A stretch of 64,000 nucleotides of DNA, taken from contig MU400510.1 in the NCBI GenBank assembly GCA_022578965.1, positions 186,001 through 250,000 on the forward strand. Reading direction: 5' to 3'. The DNA is from Xylaria sp. FL1777. Lineage: Eukaryota; Ascomycota; Sordariomycetes; Xylariales; Xylariaceae. Below, piece by piece: positions 1 to 12,677 of this stretch. Position 1 is the first letter of the stretch. Every line of letters begins with the position of its first letter. The position numbers and the translations under genes were made by a program. Under the pieces are notes generated by a model. It saw only the letters and a list, made by a program, of their open reading frames with translations, did no database searches and was not told the origin of the DNA.

Positions 1-3000
1 CCAAGCCAAGACCTACACTAGGTACCTACCTACACTAAGTAAATGACTTAAATGACTTACTTAAGTACAGTACTCGTACACTATCTCCACCGCTAGCGTA
101 GGTACCGCAGACGCATAGGGACATGTTCCCGACCCTTGTCAAATCAGATCTTGATCCTCTTTTCCTATCTGTGCACCAACATTATTGACGATGTTAATAC
201 CTCTTCCTTCTCTGGGCTTTCTGGGCTCGTACGAGTCCCCTCCCTATCCAACTGCGTACGTACGGTAGTATATGCTTGCTATGCACAAGAGGGCTCGGAG
301 AAATGAATTCTTCCTTCTCTGTCTCTCTCCCTCTTTACCGACTTTTTCTTCAGGGTGCCACTCGCCTCCACTCGAACCAGCCCTCGTTTATCTACTGTTC
401 TGACACGATGCGGTACGATCATTCATTGAAACACCGGGGTTGATATCAATATATACATACTACTACTACACTCCTTGCCTACGCTAGTTACATACGGTGG
501 ATGTTTGTTCACACATATCGAACGACCTCCTAGGTGTTCCGCTTGCCCCGTGCAGCCAGCGGCATCCTGTACAGCAGCCTACCTAGTTCACTTGTCATCA
601 TTATCGAATGATGGAAAAACCACCTGCATATGTACACGGCGCAATTGAGCAAACGAGATTTCGGTCACCACCGTTGACATGTGTACGCAGTAACGCTAGC
701 GTATAACTAGGTAGATAGATTGGTACGCGCTTAGTCACTGTCCCCTGTCGCTAATAAGATGCAGGGAAGAAGAGAGAGAGAACAATACATACATGTAATA
801 ATAATTACATATAGTATACATATGCTACACTACATACAGAGATATGATGGGTTGGGTGGCGAAAGCCCTCGCTGCGCGCGCATGGGAAGGCCCGGCCACA
901 AACCCCTTGCATCCTTCTCTGCAGACTCTCTCACATAAGATCATAAGATGCAGATGTGTTGCGGTTACGCACTCTACGCATCTAGATCTGTACCGTACAT
1001 AGGACGTTCCAGCCGATCGCGGAAGCGAGCCATGTCGACCCGGTTTTGCCCTCTCTCTTTCCTTTCCCATCTTTATTTTCCGTTGTCGGTATTGCGCGTA
1101 CGTAAGTGAGAGGCACTTGATCGTCCCAGTCCGTCGGATCCCGCGTCGAGCCTAAGGTTGGGCGATGTGTTGAACAAACGTCCTCGTATGTCATTGGTCT
1201 CCCTCTCTCCCCCTCTACATGACCGGTAGTCTGTACTATACACTACATGGGTACACTGGATAGTCTGTCGGAGAAAGTGCCAACGTCCTGAAGGCGCCAT
1301 TTCTCGCGAGAACTTGCTACAGTAGTGTAATAAACATCTCCGATATACCGCCCCCCTCCTCAATACGTGTACAGCGTTATAGCATAGAGATCAACCCCAG
1401 AACCTGGTCAGCGATGACGCGCTTCCCTTCTCGCGACCTTCATGTTCCGTCCTGACGCCTCGAGCCTACTCGCTGGTGGCGTCCCTGGTGTGATGAAACC
1501 CCCTCAAGCGAGATATCTTTATCAAGGCTGTTTCGCTGTGGCTTGCTCTGACGTGCTTCACCCGGCATTAGTAAGATTCGCTGGGAATCGATAGCCAACG
1601 AGACAACATCATTCGACAGCCAATCCGCCTAGGATTCTGCAGCCCCGTTACGTCAAGTCCTCGCCCAGCGAATTATGGCCTCTGCCTGAGAAGTCCGAGC
1701 CGCCTGACTACATATGCATGGGAAACCAACACCCATGATAATCGCCTAATAAATAACCCATGCCACTTATCTATCCATGTCAGTATATCATGACAGAGGG
1801 GAAACAAACCCCTCTACCGGAACATACAGTACGCGTAGTGTAGAGTGAGTAGTATATAAGGATAAGTCTAGTGTAGCGGGTCTTGAAGGGAATAATTAGG
1901 ATCGGTGAGTCTGGAGGGCTGGTAGGAGTCAGTAGCCGGGTTAATTAGTCGTCAAACACCGCAGAGATCTTGAGTGATCCCTGCTCTCATCGGGGAACGT
2001 GGGACGCTAGATAGTGTATACAGTACGGTACAGCCAGACATGGTGCTGTGTCGTGTGTCGTTGAACAGATCATTTGACTAGCGGCATCTCCAGGCGGGCA
2101 GACGGACCACTCCTGCAGTAGTGAATGTCGAAATGAACTGACTTGTCAAGCTGTCACCTACCTGTGTCGAAGTCCTGGGACGATCTAGAACGGCCCTAGT
2201 CTTCTGCGGGACCACCGCGAAAGGTCTTGTTTGGCGCATCTTTTCTGCGGAACCCACAACCTGCTTGACAACGAGCAGCCAGATACACTTACATAGCGCA
2301 GTAGGGAATACTGTATGTGAGTATTGCCGGCCGAGCAGGGGAGATCCTGGAAGTCGCAAGGCCCACATGATTCTCCTGAATGACAAGCCGGTGCGTCGAC
2401 AGGTGTTTGAGCCTTTCGAAGTCGTCGGCAACTTGGCTCGGGACATGGGCGAGCGTCCCTTGGCCAATCCTCTGCCAGGGCTTCCACGGCCTGGAATGAT
2501 TTAAGTTGGCACGTATATGCTGTACGGCTGCTATGTGTATGTCATGCCTCTCAGGGTCCAACAGAGTCCAGACGCCCGAACCCGCATTAACTCACAAGAA
2601 CCGCGGGAGCACACCGCGATGTACCGGCTCTCCAGCCTGCCCATCCATGGCGGTTGAGTTGGCCGTTGGAGAGCGAAGACAAGACGGCCTCGCTCGAACG
2701 AGTTTCTGCGCTGCAGCAAGAGTAGGTTGCTTCGCCTAGCCTGAGCCTACTTGCTGCGTAGACCGGGCACCAGGGGTCCGCGAGACGAAGCAGGCACCCG
2801 AGCTACACTACGTAGTCCATGGCTGGCATTGGTAGATATCTGGTCGTGCATGAGCACTTTATCGATCACAGTTGCTGTGGCTTAATGGCTGCATTGTGAT
2901 GTCTCTTGGCATTGTAAAACGTCGCTGGTGTACATGTAACCCCCACCTGGACGCCGACCGGCACCTGGTCGTGGCTGTCGGGCTTGTCGGGCGATCGGAA

Positions 3001-3280
3001 CCACGGATCCCCGTGTGGCTCAGGCCATCCATTCTGTGGCTCACCAGCCTCCGCAGCTTCTGTCCAAGCCTCACTCGCTCACCCATCCTGCATCCCGTTA
3101 GCTGTCCGCCTAGAGACGACAAGAACTCCAGATGGTGGAGACCGCCATACCGCACCACCCACCTATCAAAGGCTGTAGGGCTGAACCTAAAAGGGATTCA
3201 ACTTGCGTATAAACTGTACTCGACTATTTTGATATATATTTACATATGTCGTCTCCATCGGCCCCGCCCCTGTTGTGATT
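1..3280. other. Intergenic region, no supported gene
   Basis: Open frames here are at most about 140 codons, overlap one another on both strands and show no recognisable domain. There are short AT-rich simple stretches near 780-830 and several copies of a TAGGTA/TACCTA motif, for example at 14-36. A TATAAA lies at 3208-3213, about 70 bp before the ATG of the next gene, and could be its core promoter. The left edge may hold regulatory DNA of a gene outside the window. Confidence 0.6.
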
Positions 3281-6200
3281 ATGCCTGAAGATGCGGCCGC
3301 GGTCGCGGGAGCATCGGGTGGCCCTACTGGAGAAACGCTGGTAATTCACTGCTGCCTTCAGACTCGTGAGAGACAGGCCAGGTCTCTAACACGCATTTAT
3401 AGTCTTGTGTCACGTGTCGGAGTCGAAAGCTTCGATGTGACAAAGTAAAACCTGTTTGCACACGATGCTCCAAGGTGAATGGTGACTGTGTCTATCCGGA
3501 GTCGCGAAAGAAGCCGGCCTTCAAGCGCAAAAACGTAAAAGAACTCGAGGAACGCTTAGGTAACTTGTCAATGCTCCTCACGTCATTCCGTTAGCCGTAG
3601 CTGAACAACCTGTATTGTAGTACAAGTTGAAGGCCTTCTGAGACAAGTTGGTGGCGTCGGGCTCACCGCTACTGGTGTTGATGCGGCTTCCGACGCCGGG
3701 ATCTTGAATATCGACGCCCTTGAGACGCCTGTGGCCGAAAATGTCTTATTCCAAGGCATTGACCATCTAGAGGTCTCTTTGGATGGTTCCGCATTTACTT
3801 TTGGCCATGGGGATCCGACAGCGTTTACAGGGGGCACCTCCGCGGAGCCCTCCAGTAGCTTCAACGGTAGTACTCTCAATAACGAGCTGATAGACCTCGG
3901 GGGCGTCTTCGAGACCCTACCCCCATTTGAGTTAATGGAAGACCTGTGAGTAGCTTGGGCGACCCCGTCTTTTACGGCACTGCTAAAAACGGATAGAAAT
4001 CGACTCTACTTTGAGCGGCAACATCAGTTTACCCCTATTGTCCACCGAAATCGCTATCTACAAGCGTTCTATTCCCCTCCTCACATGAAGCCGCCAATGT
4101 GTCTCCAGTATGCAATGTGGGCGCTCACTTCCAACGGCGATCCCAAGTATCACGCTTACCACGATGGTATGAAATAACGTACATTGTTTTCTTTCCGTTG
4201 GGCTAATGCTGGAAGCTGGATTCTCCCATTCTAGCTAGACCTGTAATTCAGAAGCCCTGCGTATTCCTGGGCATTTCTACTTCCCGGTAACGAAACTTGC
4301 TGACTCGTGACGTTGAAGTTTTCTATCAGCGTGCTCGGCATTATGCTGATATGGACGAGATGAAGGTATACATATTAGCCTCGCACACATCCGCATTATA
4401 TGATAACTAGTCCTAAAGAGAGGGTTGATGCTAACTATGAAAGGGTTACGGTGAGCATTTTATTACCGTGGCACATGCTCAAACCTGGTGTGTCCTTGCT
4501 ACAGACGAAGCTAAATCAAGTATGTTTTCTCTAACCTTGTCATTTCCCCGTTCCGGAAGACTTGGTTATCGTTCGAAGGATCTCTGATATGGTCAAATGC
4601 TCTTATCGCCATTAGATCCAGCTAGTATCTCCAACGCCCGCAGATATCTCATGAGGATGATAGCTACTAATGGCCCGCTTCTCTATCTATAGTGATGTTC
4701 ACTCGAGCCGCTATGAGCTGTGCTCGAGCAGTACGACTTTCTGGGATGATGGGTCTTCATCATCTAGATTCCCCACCTGATGAATCGAGCCCTACCCTAC
4801 TCCCCCCTCGGGATTGGGCGGAACTCGAGGAGCGACGTCGCGTCTTTTGGGGGATATTCTGCATTGATAGCCACTGTTCTATCTCAACAGGATGGCCACA
4901 TCTGATAGATATGACGCAGGTAAGGTAAATGAAGTTATGGTTGAGAAACGACGGCTAACTGGCGCTAGGTTACTACTCATCTCCCTTCTGTAAGTTTGAT
5001 CTAATCTATATTCTCCCAAGAGATGCTTCGACAGACTTTATGCCTTTAAACTAACCTCTCGCTTATAGACCGAAGCTGCTTTCCACAGTGGAGAACCCAT
5101 GGAAACGTGCACTATTCATGATATCTTTAAAGGAGACCACTCTTACTCATCATTTTCCGGGAGCGTAGTAGTGTGCCACCTATTCAACATGATCTTAAAA
5201 CACGCCCATCGGCCAAAAGAAAACGATAATCCAGACAACTATGAGTATGGGGCATACTGGAAACGTCACCGCGAAATCGACAATACCCTATCTAGTGCGT
5301 TTATGTTTCTGCCGGAGTCATTTAGACTACCTGAGAACTACCGTGAACCGACAGCCGTCAACACGAATCTAAATCTCCACGCGTCAATAATATGTCTACA
5401 TCACGCAGCACTTGAAAGGATTGAAACATATAACCTACCAGAATCTGCAAAGCGAGTTAGCCAACATCGCCTCAGCGCCGCTGCGCAAGAGATTATCAAT
5501 ATCATAAAGCTTACAAGTCACTTGAGTACAGGTTCAGTAAGTTATCCCTCAATTCTAGTATTCACTACACAAGGTTTCTAATGATTTGCCATAGAAAACA
5601 CCACTAGCCGCGGTGTCATTGTTCTGCGCTGCCTCCGTGTATACATATTTCTGCAAAGAAAATTACACACCAACAAATGCCGATAACCTTGACTTCTTAC
5701 TCTCTGCTATGGAAGCCATTGGTCGCACACATTCTATCACTCGCTCATTTTTACGACAAGCTCTTCTTGACATCGAGCAGAACGGTGTTCAGAAGATTGT
5801 ACAGCTTCCCCGCGTGACGCGGCTCAGCCGGAGCCTGAGTATAAAAGTGCCTCATAACGTCCCCTTGTTAGCTAGGACCAGGATGTCTCGGCATTCTGAA
5901 GCCCAACCTCCATTGCCAGGTCTACCAATCGGTAAGAGCAGGGCGGGCAACGCGCCCTATGTATCTACACCGTGGACGCGGCTCGCTCAGAGCTCGGGGC
6001 CGTCAGCTGGTGCTGGCCCCGACGGTCACGCCCACAAACGACAGAGGACCGGAACTCCTTCGTCAAATTCGCCTGCCTATACCGACTCAAGCACGTCGAA
6101 TGGGTCGTCTTTGACATTCTCATATCTCCCTATTCGCTCCGAAGCCCCTTCAACCTCCAACCACCACAATACCGAAACATCTATTCCTAATCTAGCCCCA

Positions 6201-6590
6201 AACATGGAATCTTCGAGCTCCAAGCAGAGCACCAACCCTAATCAGAATCGCATTAGCGTGACTAGCGCCCCGAGTATTCCAGTGCACCGCAGTTCCAAAC
6301 CATCCGCAAATGTAGGCCGTGAGGAATTGCAGACGAGTTTATCGAATGGGGACATAGCGACCTGGGAACTCGGCAGCTTTTGCATTAGTGCTATGGCCGA
6401 GAAAGGGACAAGTCACGCTCTAAGTAACGACGACGATGTCTCAGCCCAGTTTGTGAACCCAGACGATATGCGGATCAACTGGGACACGCTTGATACAGAC
6501 TTGAACATGGATGCCTATCCCCCGATACCCACACAGGTCGAAATAAACGAAAATGCAGATAGCAGAGGAGGGGGGCCTGATGGCGGATAG
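3281..6590 (+). CDS. Zn2Cys6 fungal-specific transcription factor, 848 aa
   Basis: I spliced ten exons: 3281-3340, 3403-3559, 3621-3945, 3997-4166, 4319-4365, 4444-4519, 4693-4919, 4969-4989, 5069-5536 and 5595-6590, 2547 nt in all, in frame throughout. The N-terminus has an exact CX2CX6CX6CX2CX6C zinc cluster at residues 22-49 (SCVTCRSRKLRCDK), followed by a basic linker and a short predicted coiled coil (ELEERLVQVEGLLRQ), as in Gal4-type dimeric DNA-binding proteins. From about residue 181 the fungal-specific middle homology region begins (LYFERQHQFTPIVHR) and includes RAVRLSGMMGLHHLD and FWGIFCIDSHCS. The last 200 residues are Ser/Asn/Pro-rich and probably disordered. It is expected to be a nuclear regulator. 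No neighbouring biosynthetic genes indicate its target. Exon 8 is only 21 nt. Class is certain; the specific role is unknown. Confidence 0.9.
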
Positions 6591-7954
6591 GCTCGGCAGC
6601 ACTACTGGTTTAGTTAGTAGGAGGGTTTATGATGGTGAAGAATGTATGTATATATGTGAGAAGCCGTCGAAGTTGACTGTAGAGGACTGTATCTACTGCC
6701 GAAGTTGTAATATACCGTACCCCTCCTCTCGGGAAATGTAAACATAAGACAGACACCTCCCCTAATATTCGACGGAGGAGTTATTCTCTCCTATCGGGGT
6801 ACAGGTTCCGATACTTGCTCGCTAGAACGTATAAATACCCGCTTGCACGATGATTGCTAACCTAATTCCCTAAGTCAAGACCTATTAATTCTAATAGATA
6901 GATGTATATATGTATGATGAGGATCACCCCAGTAGATCAGACCTGACATACCATAAGGAATCTGTGTTGTCATCAAGTAGGAGACGAGACTACGTAATCG
7001 ACGCAAAGGTAACTATCATAACAGCTCACGCTACTAGATGGTTAGCAAGCGATTGAGACTATTTGTGTAGAACTCGGTAGTTTTTACGTCGAATTTGTTG
7101 TCCACTCCTACAAGGAAGTGTAGCAGCTCGTGGCTATGCCTTATTCTCAGGGCTACTACCATTTTCCTTCCTCCCTTCATTCCTGCCCCTTGTGGATGTT
7201 TACATTAATATTTCGTTCATATAGCGCTTTATAAACTCTATCGTTGATTTACTGAGGGACACCTTAACGCCTGATAGCATAAACTTAGGTAACTCCGTGG
7301 ACAGGTATGAAGCATATTTAGTCTAGACTGAGCATTCACCTGTTCCTTTATCTACTCATTCATCGAGTCAAATTTATTCTATTTCATTATCTGCCATGCA
7401 TTCGTTTGTTAGTTAGTAATCCCACCCCTATGTATGATCCCAAAAACTTTTGATGATATTTTAGTTTCTCTCCTAGTCCTCATTTTACCGCGCTATGGAG
7501 TATGGAATGACATTGGGGTGCAAGCTTCCTTTTTTTTTCCTTTCCTTCCCGTGTTGGAGAAACTTCGTAAGAGATCTGTTTCCACTATAACGTGGAAGTT
7601 TGGGTAGTCGTCGAGGCGTTTCCAAAACTGCCCTTCCTGCTTAGGTAGAGATATAGAGTACATAAAACAACTCCTAGCTCTTTAGACTATGTAGTTTTGC
7701 TAGGTTTATATATACATTCACTGCACGCTTTGCGTGTGTCGACGGAGAATACTGTGTAGAGAGTCTGCATCAGTCAGTTGAGATAGAGCATGTTATCTGA
7801 TGCGATTAACTAGGTCGGCCAGTTTTCGGCATCAATATTAGGCCTGTATAGTAGGAAGATATTCTGGCGCAGGTACGGCTGCTGGTTGGTTTATCTTCAA
7901 TCCTTGTCGATGCTCCAGACGGAGCAGAGCAGACAGGGGCAATACCGCTGAAGC
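6591..7954. other. Intergenic region between convergent genes
   Basis: This 1.36 kb stretch separates the 3' ends of the Zn2Cys6 gene and the caspase-like gene. It is AT-rich, with short poly-T tracts (7531-7540 area), and should contain both 3' UTRs. I see no gene in it. Confidence 0.6.
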
Positions 7955-10900
7955 TTAACGGGACGGTGGTGCATCTGGCCGTCCGCTCCGTATAATCCGT
8001 GTAAATAAAGATGAACGGGCCCGCTTGTCAAGATGTGCCGAGCTCGTACTAGAATTTGTAGCTGTACCCATAGCTGTGGGAGCCGGAGCCGGAGTATTCG
8101 GACTCCCGGGACTTGACTCGTCGGATGGTTTACCCCTCAACGTTGACGAAGAAGAGGACTTATGTAGAGTGGGGCCCGTGCCCTGCCAGGCATTCAGATG
8201 CTGCTGCCGATGATATTGGTGATTATAATCGTCTTCTGCTGCTTTTCGCGCGTAATCCTTACCCCTGATGTCCTTGGCTTCGTCAGGATACCGTGTGTAC
8301 TGTGGTAAACCACTTGCGGATACCCAGGCGTTGTCGTAGTCTTGATTGCTGAGCGCAATGCCGCCGCTAATACTGTGTCTTTCATCGATAGATGACGGAG
8401 CGGTAGAAGAACGTGACAGTCCGGCTTCGTGTTGCATTTTCGCGATTCCACGCTCAAGATGTGCCACCAATGGCGCTTTGACGGACCAATTGTCATCAGG
8501 TTGACGACTCTGCGCCTGTCGATACAAAGACGGGAACGTGCGCCAAAATTCCATCTCCAGCGTCTGTTGTTGTTGGTCTGTCGCTTGTTGCCGCTCTAAT
8601 TTAATGGCCGGTGGTAGTTCCGTTGTGTGGACTCTATCCTCGTCGTCGAGGAGCTTAAGCCAATCGTCGTAACGTTGATGGTCATCCTTCTAGTGGGTAC
8701 GAGAATAACATTAGTATCACTGGTCTCGAAGGAGGAAGCACATATCTTTTTGTTTGCTTCCCTCAAGTGACTGAAGCTAATCGAAAACTTACGCTCTTCT
8801 CCCAAGATATATCCTGCAGACTAGCTAGGTATTCAGTAGCCGTGTCCGTAGTCTTAGTCCCAACAATGTACTTATCAAAAGACCCTGAAAATTCGCGATA
8901 ATGACCCTTGAGAACGAAGCACTGACCCGGCCAGTGCTTGCTTTTGAACTTCTGGAAGAAAGCCTCGGCTACGGGAGCCTCCCAAGGGTATTCGACAACC
9001 TTGTCGTAGAAGACAACGCATTGACTAGTATACCACTTGTCGAAAGAGCTTCGACTAGCCTCGTCAGTAAGAGACTTCTCAATCATCTCCATCGACGCTC
9101 GCGAGACAAAGGATGCAGGGGCCCGGAAGTTAATTGCGCCATGGATATGCGAGCGCTCATAGTCGGCGCTCGGACGCAAATCAATCACTACAATCTGGCC
9201 AGCAGGGAATATCTCGAGTAATCTGTTTAGATGGGCTGGCAGGATCATCCGAGCGCCATCTTTTGGAGGGGGATTGTGGCTTTGGTCGTCCATTCGCAGA
9301 CTTTGCAGTTTATTGGATACCTCCTGCTGCTCGCGGCGATGGCGGAACCAATTCTAAATAGCGTCATGAGTATTTCACATATGGCATAAAACGAAAGAGC
9401 ACTTACGTCTATATCGGCGGTCTCTATTCTTAGACTCGACGCCAAAAATTCCTTCACTGCAACCGTCGGCTTTGGATTGTTATTGATAAAATATTCCTCT
9501 AGTCTATTCTCGGCATGAGTGGGAAGAATTGGCCGACTTGAAGGTGGATCGCCCGTTTTGGGAGCTGACTGGAGCGTGCGCGCTTGGTCAGGTTGTTGAG
9601 TAATAGAAACATTTGATGCTTTCCGTATCGCATTAGTGAGATAACTTTGGCTCCTTCTCGTAGACAATTGAACAGCTGAATGGTGTGGACCTTGCACATT
9701 ACTCTCCAAAGGGGGGCGGACTGGCAGTATAGTCTCCGCTTGGATGCCAGGCCATCTAGGTTTGGGCTTCTCTATGCTTTCGTAGGTACGGTCCATCATA
9801 GGCCAGTTCATAGCCCCAGGCAGCTCTGGGTGATCAGTAGTAACTGTAGTAGTTCCTGAGTATATAGAATCCTGGTCTGATTCCAATTCACTGGCCAATG
9901 GTGTAAGGTTCCACTGTCCTTGCCCATGCCCCTGCTTTTGTGCAACAAGATTGTTGGATCGGATAAAAGCTATGAAGCTGCAAGCATGGTGGTCTGGTAA
10001 CAGATCCCAGATCATAACGGGTAATGACAATAACAGCAGTGTCGAATGACTCTTGAATACTCCTTGGACTTGAACATATTTGGCTAGAGCGGGGAGGCTT
10101 GCAAGCCAACGCTCCCAGTCCTCAATATTGAGATTTTGATCGTCTTCGAGCGCAAGAGACACCATTACATGAGGAACGCTTTCGTTGGGTTCAGAACCGA
10201 TGATGTCTTCGGTGGTAGCGCGACCTTCAATAAAGGAATTGCGCCTCGAGGTAGACCTAGAAGGAAGTGAAGGTGGTAATGTGTCCTGAGAGATCCTACA
10301 AAGCTCGATGCTCGGGGCTTTATGGTTCGCGGTCATCATGAAGTGCACTGGTGTGGTCCTCTCTTCAAAGTGACTCCCATTGCGCCTCTCGGGGCGGGGA
10401 TGCTTCAGACGGGCCAAAATCTCGGCATGAAGCATTGCTACTGAAAACGTCTTCCTCTTCCATTCTTGGAGGACCTCGAGGAGCGTAGAGGTAAATGAGT
10501 ATCTTCCGGGACTTGGTGCGATAGCGTCCCAACTTGAGGCTGATATTGTTTCGGTTATACTACTACCAGTGGGAAACGCAGCGCTTGCGGCACCAGCACA
10601 GCAGTCTAACAATATTAAAGCATCCGATAATGATCTCTCTAGCAGGGTTTGAATAGCAGACCATCTTATTTTTGCCATCAGTCTCCATTCAAAACATACC
10701 GCAGGAATCCGTCAAAGTATGTGAAAGGCTTTATGAGATACGATAAGGGTACGACTTACTGCAACCACGGTGAGTCTGAACTCCGAGAAGCGCACCAAGT
10801 ACTTTGTCTTGCCTCGTCTATTCTCGCATGACCGCCGTAGTACACGATTAACAAAGTATCGGTGGATTCATGATCCTTTATCATAGCCCCGATCTTCAAC

Positions 10901-11452
10901 ATCAAGTCCAGGTGCGCATTGCTGGAAGGGATGGTGAACCTCTCAGTCTCGAAATTGTAATCATGTTGAAAACAAGTCTCCAAGTCTTCGAGCTCAGGGA
11001 GGACAAACAGGTCATCTGAGTCCCAATGAAGCAGAAGAACGCAGACTTTTCTATAACGCTGCGAGCTGCCACGGTTAGGAAATGCCCTAGCAGCCGACTA
11101 GGAACACTCAGTCAGTAGTGATCTATTCTTGTTTAAGGTGGGCCGTCATGAATGCGATTGGAATAAAGAGAACGCACATCTTCTAAAGCCTTCGCAAAGT
11201 CGGGCAGGCGCTTCACATGATAATTCACCCGGCTGATGTCGTGCGTAGCGGAAGGGGGCTTCGAATCTCCCAGACTGGAGCCATACTAATCAAGAGGGAA
11301 ACGATGTTAGATGACAAAGCCGCCCTTGATGTAGGTGCATTCCTATAGATAGGGCCTAATCTCACCGCGGAATCTCCGCTGCTAAAGCCATTCTCCTCAG
11401 AGGGTTGTCTTGAGCTAATGGTCAAGAACGGCAAGTTGTTGAAGTCGGTCAT
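7955..11452 (-). CDS. Caspase-like / homeodomain-like / rhodanese-like protein, 1034 aa
   Basis: Six exons on the complement: 11366-11452, 11178-11285, 10760-11097, 9407-10682, 8793-9353 and 7955-8689 (3105 nt, in frame). Residues about 80-320 resemble peptidase C14 (caspase/metacaspase fold): a strand ending in LLIVYYGGHA carries the putative catalytic His155, and ALILLDCCAG carries Cys206, so the dyad looks complete. A long disordered linker follows. Residues about 567-622 resemble a homeodomain: RLEEYFINNNPKP at helix 1 and NWFRHRRE at helix 3. Residues about 640-765 resemble rhodanese (VVIDLRPSADYERSHIHGAINF), but the active-site loop reads VVFYDKVV with Asp where catalytic rhodanese has Cys, so this part is probably a binding module. 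The last 245 residues are Gln/Ser-rich. The 9354-9406 intron interrupts the homeodomain-like segment, which argues for one transcript rather than two genes. Function unknown; a protease-based signalling role is inference. Confidence 0.75.
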
Positions 11453-12677
11453 GCTGACCAGTCAAACCCTAATGGTTGACTTATCAATCGTAGTAGTCTA
11501 GTGGTGGAGAAATAAGTGTTGACAAAGGGCAGATTAACCAGATACGGATGATGGACGATTCCCCAACGTCATGTCGTATGTGCCCGGTCCTTGCGGGGTA
11601 CAACTATACATACCGAAGACGATCCAGTCTTGGCAAAGTGAGGTGTTTGTGACTCGCAGTAGATTGGTATCTGGATACTTGGTGTTGTATTGAGGTGTTC
11701 CAGACATTGACGGGGCCAGGGGCAAGCAAGTACATGGAAGTTTCTGTGTCCAGGCACCTTTGTGCGGGCCTTTAGCTTCAGCGTCAAGAACGAATAAGGG
11801 GGAATATTGGCCGTTGCTGGTGGCAGCTGATGCCTGTAGGCTGTATGCGTATGCAACATTGTGGCAGCGTCAACGCCATCGGTAGCAAATTCCGGTTAGC
11901 GTTGCGCCCTGATGGGATCAACAGGCATACTGCATCCTTCGGACTGCGTGTCCTCAATCCTTCTAACCCCGTACAGCTATAGATGAATCACCGTATGGCC
12001 CCATTTCCATAGAAACCTCCAGCATTTAAGTGACCGCAGCTACCAAACATAAGCAAACAAACATGCAGGTAGAATTGAGGCTCAAGTGGGTTGCCGATTT
12101 GTGCTAATTGACTTTGACACGGATGTCAATCAGGCACCACCATCTTAGGCACATGCGGGATGAGCCAAGACTTATAATGAGATACCTCGCTTGTTGATAA
12201 TTGTGAGTTTCATCTCTGCTATATTATAATAGCTGATACTGACTGCCTGGGTGTTAGGAATGCTATAAGAATTTGCTATGGTAGTGCCGGTCGCAAGAAT
12301 TGCTGTGAAGATGCTGCCGGATGAACTCGACACATATACAGTACTCCTGGAAAGACCCAAATGCTGGGGCACTGAAATGAGCCATGTGCCAGAGCAGTCG
12401 TCTTGCCCATGATTCATCCCAATGTGCAAACGGCTGATACATCTCCTAACTATTATGTTATCAATGCAGGTTCTGATCTTCATAACGGCAGCGACTAATT
12501 CGCAAGCCCTATCAGCCCATATAATAAACATCTCGACCGTCCGATTGCGCGGGATAGAAGGGTGCACAATTGGTGCATAATATCTAAGGAAGCGAGAGAC
12601 AGCCGTGACCAATTTGCAGTGTCAAACAGCTCTAGACTGCTAGAGTGTAGAAATTACCAGGCTAAGAAGGCTACATT
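11453..12677. other. Intergenic region upstream of the caspase-like gene
   Basis: This 1.2 kb stretch holds the promoter side of the caspase-like gene and the 3' side of the next minus-strand gene. The longest frame (12172-12612, minus) encodes nothing recognisable. No gene is supported. Confidence 0.55.

Noticed and set aside
2872..3288. 138-codon + strand frame upstream of the Zn2Cys6 gene
   Set aside because: Composition looks random, and it runs into the start of the regulator in another frame; treated as promoter and leader.
7955..9293. A separate rhodanese gene starting at ATG 9293
   Set aside because: The frame is open upstream to the splice acceptor at 9354, and joining to the previous exon completes a homeodomain-like helix, so one longer gene fits better.
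9407..10682. A stand-alone caspase-like gene ending at 9245
   Set aside because: That reading requires translating through the 9354-9406 intron, and its tail loses all pattern after the donor site.
12172..12612. 146-codon minus-strand frame downstream of the 614-aa gene
   Set aside because: No recognisable content and overlapped by other frames; more likely 3' UTR and intergenic DNA.
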